Assembly (NCBI GenBank): GCA_016648135.1
Contig: JADDOH010002557.1
Location: forward strand, 1-64,000
DNA: 64,000 bases
Origin: Agrypnia vestita
Lineage: Eukaryota > Arthropoda > Insecta > Trichoptera > Phryganeidae
Direction of reading: 5' to 3'
The stretch's first letter is position 1. Each line of letters opens with the position of its first letter. The notes beneath the pieces were generated by a model. It had not been told where the DNA came from. It saw only the letters and a list, made by a program, of their open reading frames with translations, and searched no databases. The translations under genes and the position numbers were made by a program. Positions 23,101 to 32,100 of the stretch are shown one piece after another.

Positions 23101-26100
23101 TCTATTGATCCTTACTACAAGCCATTTCTCTGCAGTCCTGAATTTATAAGAACGACAGAGAGTCCCGGATATCTTTGAAGAAATTGTCACTCTATCTTAG
23201 CTTTAGCCTTACCAAACTCCTGCACCTCGTTTTCTATTGCTGATAGACAGGTTTAACCAATTAAATTATAAAGACACTATACATACAATGTCGTCTGATT
23301 CCTTTATCGTGGGCCCGATACCAGAATTAGATAACATGAATTTTGACAGTTTTGAGGTATTCACCCCAAAAGAATCTTCATATACATCGCATTTAATGAT
23401 AAAACTATTACAGATAATTTATACATGCTACATCATTCACAAGAATAGACAACAAGAAAAATTAAAGAAGTTTAAATGGTATAATTAAATATCTGGTGAT
23501 ATCTATTTTTCATTGACGTTTCATTAATTTGTCTCAGGGGTTCATTTAAATGTTATTAATAAGTTATATGTATTAGAAAAAAGGTGCATTTAGGATTGAT
23601 TAGTGAGGAGGAGGTCTTTAGTAAGCATGAAAATTTTAACTGCAATTATCTCAAAGCAACACTTATTTCAATTTCAGTTACATATCTAGTTCTAGTATTG
23701 AGGCTACAATATGTTACCTTGTTAGTGAAACATCTATTTTTTGCGACATACATATTTTTCTGTGTATGTTATTAAGTAATTTGTATAATTTTCTTTCAAA
23801 TGTGTTGTGCTAAATTAAAAATTCATTTTAATTCCGATATGACCACCATCTTTCATCTGCAACTCATAATTTATTATAGGTATATTCTGGAACCCGAAGG
23901 GAATGTTCACTTTGGTTCAATGGTGCTTGGATCAAAGGCATCTAAAACGTTCATTCTTACCAACATTGGCTATTTCGATTTTACTTTCGATATTGTCACA
24001 TCATTTTGCACAAAAAAAGTCCCCACAAAATCTGAATTGTCATCTAGAAAAAGTGGTGCAGAGGGACAGGAAGCCCAGAAGTACGTAGAAAGGTATGAAC
24101 GTATATAATATTGTATTTTTCTCATTTTTTATTTCGCTGCCTTTGGATAAAGTGCCAGACCCGTCATGGAATTTAAGAGTGAATTATTATTATTATTTTT
24201 TTTTTTTAATTACCTCTTGCAAAACTGTAATTACAGTTAAATGCAAGGCTTTAATTATAATAAGTGTATGTACATTTCTTTACTTAATTGTATTTAATTT
24301 ATGATATATTATATAATAAGCTTAATATAGTAGCTTATTACTATATTAAACTAATTTTTGCTTTTCCTATCCACTTCACAATTCACTGTTGTATTTCTTT
24401 AATGTCTTTTTTATATTTTTTTGTCCCATTACATTTTTTATTTTATCCGGTAGCTTGTTGAATAATTTTGGAAATACGCACTGTTTGGATCCACAGAGTA
24501 TAAAATTGTACAGAGGTGAACTAATCCCCTTCTTTAGGCGAGGGGATTGGGTCACAGTGGAAGTATGTCCCCCCTCGCATATATTTGAGTAACTTTTATA
24601 CTGCAGTTCAAATATTTATTCTTGCATAATTAAATCCTCTAGTAAACAAAATGTATTTTTTACAATAGACATAGTTTAAAAAAAATTGTCGTAAAAACAT
24701 ATTTTTGTAATAAAGCGCGACTCATTTACTAAAACATCTTTGAAAATATTTAGTTTGTCCTTTTCTTCATTGTTTCAAAATTTACAAGCTCGTAGAATTA
24801 AAAAAAAAACCTATAAGAACCAGACTGTGTACAAAAAAATGTATGTTAGTTCACGTCATTTCACTTTGGTGGTCTGTGATTGAATCAGACAAAATTCGCT
24901 TTGAGGATTGTTATCACAAAATAATTAGCATCTCAAAACTGATATATTTGTAAAAAACGTTCATCCAAGTTGGCAAGGCGACATAAATGTTTAAATGCAT
25001 ATACCTCTCAAAATGATAATTAAATAAATATATTTTAAAGTATAATAACCTCTCTCGGAGGCACGTCTCCTGATGTGTCGACAATGAAGCTGCTTTTTTG
25101 GTGCTTAACCCAACGCTAGACGGCATTGATGGTCAGCCTGCGCCGGCGTGAAGAAAAATTTGATTTGGCTCCGAATTCAAAAAGAGAAAAAACAATCGCT
25201 CTCGTTTTTCTTCTGGTGTGCACATTTTTTCGCATTGAATGAATGGATATAATAATTGATCAGTAAATGTTGTGACAATCAATTCCCGAAATTCAGCAGT
25301 TATATTATTTCGCGTTTTATTTTGCGGCACGCATGATATTTTGAAGGGCGGCATGAAGATCTTTGCGGCTGAAAATTTTGACTGTCGTCGAAGCTGAAGA
25401 GAATAGCTTATCTCAGGTTAGTGATCATTTGTTGACGCATTTTTTGGTTTTCTCATCTGTGTTTTCTGAAAGAGGAAGTATAATTTTCATTTTTGCACGA
25501 TATCACGAGAGGTGTGAATCGAATATTAATTCAATAAAGCGGATGGATATTTATACGCTGTTCCGCACAACCATGTCCACAAGCACTTCTTGAATAATAA
25601 TAAACCTGGTAAATTTGTATTGAATGCGTCTATTATGGAAGTTAAACCATTTACCAATCGATGAATCTGAAGAACAGTAGAATGTATCACGTAGACATCA
25701 GTTATGGTTCTGCCCATCAAACAACGATGGCCGCTCAAGGATGCTTTGCTAGGTCGTCTATTTTCTATAGATTTTGACTTGCAGGAAGCGGTGCGAGAAG
25801 GCTACGCGAAAACCTTCTTCTTGAAAAGAATAAGCAAGCTTGTGGACCGTTGGACCAAGGGCATTGACAGGGGAGATGACTATGTAGAAAAATGATCTAC
25901 GTGTTGAACCTATTACTAGAATGAAAAATATCCATAATTTTGACTCGCCCTCGTGTGAATATGAAATTTAAAAAACAGGAGAATATTACACAATTTGATT
26001 AACCCGATCAGTGCCACTGCCGCGTAAACGTGCGAAACTTTGCATGTCCCGTCAGGCCAGTGACGCGTTACCGCGCGGGAATTTTTCGATGTAAATGCGC

Positions 26101-29100
26101 ACAATAACAAACGATTTTTAACACGTCACCAATTTTAGATTGTACTGGCATCTATAGACAACGATCCTAAGCAGTTACCATATTTTTAAAACCACCAAAT
26201 CTCGTAAAATTAGCGATTTATTAAAGTGTTTCATCTGACAGTTCTCAGAGTTCGCTAGGGTCACCGCTTGCAAAGTTTTTTGGCTGAGAAACGGGGAATC
26301 CTGCAATACTTCAATTTAAAACTGCGCGTTTGGCTTGATTTTGTTCCCAATTATTGACAATATTCGTCGGTTTTTTCACCATTTTCGTATTTTTAATGCA
26401 TTTTGAGTGAATATAACAATTTTGTGCGTCTATAAAATTATTTTTTTATCTTTATTTTAGCGAGATTCAACTGAATTTTTGGTTTCTCTGTTTTTCAGTA
26501 TTTCAGTTTGATTTTGTTCACGATTATTTAAAATATCAGTGGGTTTATTTCGCCGTATTCCTGTATATAGTGCAATGTGAGTGAGTAGGTATATCTATCT
26601 AGTGTGTCTATGAAATTAATTTTTTCTTTGTACACGTTGAGTTCAAATTATCGTGTTAATTTTTTCTCTGTGTACACGTTGTGTTAATTTTTTTTTATAA
26701 TACACGCGGCAACGGACTTATTTATTTATTGCAAACGCCGTGCGCGTGTGTATACAGAATGGCAACTCGTAGCACAAGACGCGTCGGCTCGCGGCGAGCA
26801 GGTACAAACCTCGCTCGCATCGAGCCACACGGCGCGGCGCCTGCGATCTATATACGCCACATTTTTATCTTTTTTCGCAAGATTTGCGTGAATTTTTGTT
26901 TCTCTGTTTTTTTATAAAACTTTTTATTTTTGTGATATTACAATGACTGACTTATGATGATGATGAGATTGTTGGACAAACCGCCGAATCTGATGAGAGT
27001 GATGTGGAATTCGACTTGCCAGAGTTTTTTGAGCCGGATAAAAATGAAAATAATGTGCCTGACGAAATAGAAAATATTGCCTCTACGAGTAACGTCGATA
27101 GTACCTAGACCACTATTTCATTGGGATAGCGATCCATTCGTGCCTCAAAGGATAATTTTGATTCATTTAATGCTATGTGTTGAACCGTGTTTTGAAATAT
27201 ACCACACGCAGGAAGACTTCACTACATAATAGTAAGATATTAAAGGTGTAACATTAAAAAACAGTTTGAAAAAAAAAAACAAAAAAGTGAAATTGTGACA
27301 ACCCTGTTGTATATTTTGTAGAATGAATTTATTTTGCTTTTACTTCAAAAAACTCCGTCATAAATTCAGAAAACATAATTCTTTGGTAAGTTCTAATCCT
27401 TTTTCATCATATTATGTTTATTTTTATTGTTTTTTATTTACTTTATTTTACGGAAAAATGTCTGGCCTATAGGTGTCCCTCATAGTAAATATGGCTGGCA
27501 GTTAAAAGGTTAATAAATAGACCTTAATGGCATGATTCCATATTTTTTTAAATTGAAAATAGAGATATCGCTTTTATATAACTCATCGAACATTTTTTCT
27601 CATCGCAGTCTACCATTCAAGAAAATTGTCCAGGTTAACCCGTGGCACGGCCAATTAAAAGCCCAAGAAAAGGCCAAAATAGAATTGACTTGCAGTGTTG
27701 ACCATGTGGGATACAGCTGTGAAGAAATCATTTTCAAAATCAGCGACGCGTCCGTTGAGAAATGTCAAACCAGATTGAGCGTCGGAGTGGAGGGCTGCGT
27801 TCCTGATGTCAATTTTTTCGATAAGAACTTCACCTTCCGAGACTGCATGATTGTCAATGATTTGGACGAATTCAAGTCTACCAGTGAGGTAAAACATATT
27901 GCAATTGAAAATTTAAACATTATTTTGGCAAACACATGTCGAATCTTACTTATTTTTATACGAAAACTTAATTTGTCATATTTCTTGTTGCTAGATGGAC
28001 CAACATTGTATCTACGTCAATAATGAAGAATGCCTTCATTTTATGAAAACTGCAATAAATTCTGTAAACAGCATCAATATGTACCTTTTCAACAATAGTA
28101 GTTTACCTTGCCATCTGAGTTTCAACATTGATTCCAAATCCTCATTGTCAGATAGTCAATTTGAAGTTTGCCCAAACCAATGCAAAATTAAACCAAACTG
28201 CATGTCTTTCGTAACAGTGAGTTTCAAGCCACTGACGATTGAGGTATAGTATTTATTTTGTTTTGTTCCATAATGCTCAATTGTTTTATATCGTATTTTT
28301 CTAGATGATTCTAGGTTTCCATTTTTTTAGATTTGATCAACATTTAACACAGACAGACTAATCAATAAATTTATTTTTCTTTTATTGTAGATTTGTGAAG
28401 CGGTCTTAACAATCACTATAGAAATGCCGAACAATCATCCCCCAAAGACGTACACCACTCATCTCATTGGACAGGGTGTAGCGTCTCAAATAATGTTCTT
28501 GACTTCAATTGATTTAGATGAATCTAACCACGGACATATTTGCCTCCGTCCGACATTCTTAAATGATGCGAACATTTGCGAAATCTCCTTTAGAAATGTT
28601 TCGGAAATTATTTGTAACGTAACAGTTAAACTTCGTGAGGATAGGGGCACTGAAAATATGTTTCACATTTTGTCTGAAAGACCTGAAAAGGATTCATTGG
28701 AACGGTGGAATCCAGAAGGTAATTTATAATCGTTTATGCCTGTCTGTAAAACAGTAAAAGCCCGTTAATTCTCAAAAACCACCAGACAAAATGTTCATTA
28801 TTACTAAACTCAGTAATTCGAAATAATTTTTAGACACACACCCTGCTTTTGACACAATATTGCCAACCAGTACTTATACAATGATACACCCTGCTTTTGA
28901 CATGACATTGCAAGCCAATATTTAACCACAACTTCACCAACACACATTACATTACCTGATGATGGATCCTGCAATGGGATCCGATACATCAGCCAGAAAG
29001 GTCATAGAAACACGGCAGAATATCCCAGAAAACTCAAATCAGAAGATCGGGTACTTTAGTAATAGAAATAGCGCAATCTTTGAATTAGCATAATAAATAT

Positions 29101-32100
29101 TAAGTCATAATTTCATATTGATTTTTTAGAACCATTGTCGAAAGAATGTACTAAAATCCTCAAGCAAAATGATGCCTCAAAAATTATCATTCATTACAAG
29201 CCCTGCAATATCGGGGTACATTGCTGTGAAGTTGTATTCGAAATAGCCAATAATCCTTTTGACACCTATTTGGTAATTTATGTTTTTATTTACATGTTTA
29301 TTCTTTATTTTGTTTGAAAATCTTGAAACTTGCATTCAATTTTATTGATTTAAAATGATTTCAAGAGCTGTCGTAAAATTGATAAGTAAATTAATTAAAT
29401 TTTTGAACGCCCATGCACGTAGATTGTGTAACGAGATGATAAAAATAATTTGCGCATTGTCCAAACCACTGGTAATATGTCACTTATCACAAAATTATTG
29501 AACAATCGAGAACGGCCTATAACAATCTGGAGTGATCGACAACCTTTGGGGAACATCTAAAACATTTGAAAAACTGCTAAAATAGCCTATAATCCAAAAA
29601 TTGGATTAACTTTTAATGGAAGTCAATCCAGTTTTTGGATATAAATACGGACGCGCCGCAGTGTTTGTTGTTGTCGCGTTTGACAGCTGGATCCAATGCG
29701 TGGTACGGACGAGCCGCGAGACGACGCCCAGCGGGGCTAGTCGTTAATTACAAAGCAATAAATAAGGCAAATAATCAATTGGAATACCTAATTGTCAAAA
29801 TAAATAAGTGATAAATAATATGTGCGAGAATGGAATATTCTAGCAAGTGATAAAAACATATTACCTAACGATCATAAAGTAAATTCACTCACAATATATT
29901 GTGAAATAGTGTAATTAAAAGTTTAATTCACTTTAAGTGACTTTGTACATTGAATAGTCAACTAATCATTAATTATTAATTTCCAGTATTTTCATGCATT
30001 CCTCCCTAGCCATGACATGTGACAATATATATTTGTCAAAAAGAAACGGTTTCCTGAACTGTGTATAAATTTTACTTAAATGATTTTTAAAAAACCTTGT
30101 GAATTTTATTTTACAATTTATAAAATTTCTTATAAGTACTTGTACGCCTATTTCAAATGAAGTCAGCAAAGTCTCAATATCTTTCCAGGTGACTATTGTG
30201 GGTAAAAGTTACTTCAATAATATAAACATTGCAGACCTCGGAGTGGAATCATATAAAAAGATTGCCCATCAGCCGAAGGATGTTGTCAAAAGTCCTCGTA
30301 AAAGTAGATTATCCAGCTCTGTATCTGTGGCCAGCTCTACAAAATCACTGATGTAAGCTCACAAGGGTATTTCAATTCAACAACTGTTTCCGAATATGTG
30401 AAATCGTTCAAATTTATCTGAATTCAATTTATCAAATTACTATCGATTTTAATTTTAGAAAGAGAAGAGCAAGAGTATTATCTAAATGCATATCCGAATC
30501 TTCTTCGTCTTCAAAGGTTGACCAGACGAAAGATTCTCAGGACGATGTGATCATCACCTATTCAATGAATATTGGTGAGTTACTATGCCAAAAGTGTATG
30601 TACTTTCTCTTTAGATAAGAATTTACTGAAGACTTAATGTGAGAAAAACAATGTTATCGCGGGAAGGTGACACAAATAGATTAAAGCTCGTTTTACTGGT
30701 TTCATCATCACCAAAATTTCGCATTCTTATTTATTCCATCAGCTTCCAACGGCAAGTGGCACAACTGATTGCACCAACAGTCATAATGACTTGTGTTTGC
30801 TCGCATTATGTAAAGCGAATTATACAAATTTTTGGAAATTTTCTAAGCATTATTATCATTAAACAGGATATATTGTAGATGTCTCATAGAGGTGAAGCTA
30901 TTTGTAAAAGAGAGTAAGGTCTGGTATATCTATGTTTCCATATAAATAGCCTCATCTCTACGAGACATCTATAATATATCTTGATTAATGATGCTCCCTC
31001 CGTGGATAGAATCCAGCATTATGTTCTTGAAAAATTTAACATACTCAAAATATACTTATTATAATCCTTTAACCCTTACAAATATGGCGATTGGAAATAG
31101 TAAAACAAATAAAAATTATATAAAATTGATTGTTTATTGATGAATATAAAGATATTAAACAATTTTTATAAATATTTTAGGTATTTAAAAAAAAAGAGGT
31201 GGGAAATATATTCCCATTATTCTTTAGTGCATTCATTAAGTGGGAAATAATTTACCGCTCTCCTAATAATGTTTTATTTATTACAAAGTTTAATAATTGA
31301 TAATCAAAAAATATAGTAAACAAAAAAATAATCAAGTATAAATGACGGAAACCTGGAAGTCCAACAAAAAATTTATTCTTATTCGACATCACATGATATG
31401 TTCAAATACCTCGAAACAATTTTTTGCGCATAATCGAACTTGACAATATTAGCGCATGTTTGACCTTTTCTCGTATTTTGTCATAGCTAACATTATATGA
31501 AATATAATCATAAATATATTACAGCAAAAAAATAGCACTTATCGGAATTTTGCTAATGAATTTGTGAAAATATGTATAGCGATACATAATAATTGCAAGT
31601 TAGAGCAAAAAATGGTCTATCAAAATCGACCGACAAAAAATCGAAAAAAATTTCAGCGAAATTATGACATTTAAAAAGTGACATTAGAACAATGTTACCT
31701 ATTTTTGTTTTGTTCGTACGATATTCGTAAATGTATTTTAATTATGAAATTGAGCATATACTGCAGTACTGGAAAGTGATAAAGACAAATTATTGGTGGG
31801 AAGTATTTTACCATTATGTATTTGATTAAGGGTTAATATTACTGGAATGTGGCTATGCTATGTTTCCAATTTATTCCTGTTGACGTTCTCTTCCATTTTT
31901 CCTAGGTCATTATTGTTTTATCAGTGATTTCATATTTCCTTAGGATGCTGGGAGATTGACTCTGTAATTCAGAGGAATATACAGATAGTCAACCATTCTC
32001 CAACTGAAATGTACAGATTTGAATTTGAGCCTTCAGATTGTGTGTATTTTTCTCCATCACTCGGTCATATAATGCCAAAGGAAAGGAAGGACGTCATTAT

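Larger units (their letters stand above)
24093..27608. other. HYDIN intron with LINE, mariner and piggyBac remnants
   Basis: Contains a - strand LINE tail (24340-24600), a mariner C-terminal fragment (25704-25892) and a TTAA-flanked piggyBac-like element (26003-27509). Bases 24600-25360 show nothing recognisable. Confidence 0.6.

Noticed and set aside
23237..23488. Open + strand frame with MSSDSFIVGPIPELDNMNF as an extra HYDIN exon
   Set aside because: No acceptor and donor pair keeps phase between exons 13 and 14, which fit each other directly; no ASH features.
24460..24592. Possible + strand HYDIN exon after TAG at about 24453 (frame to 24592)
   Set aside because: The opposite strand encodes a LINE C-terminus over the same bases, the frame ends in a stop without a donor, and exons 14 and 15 already join in phase.
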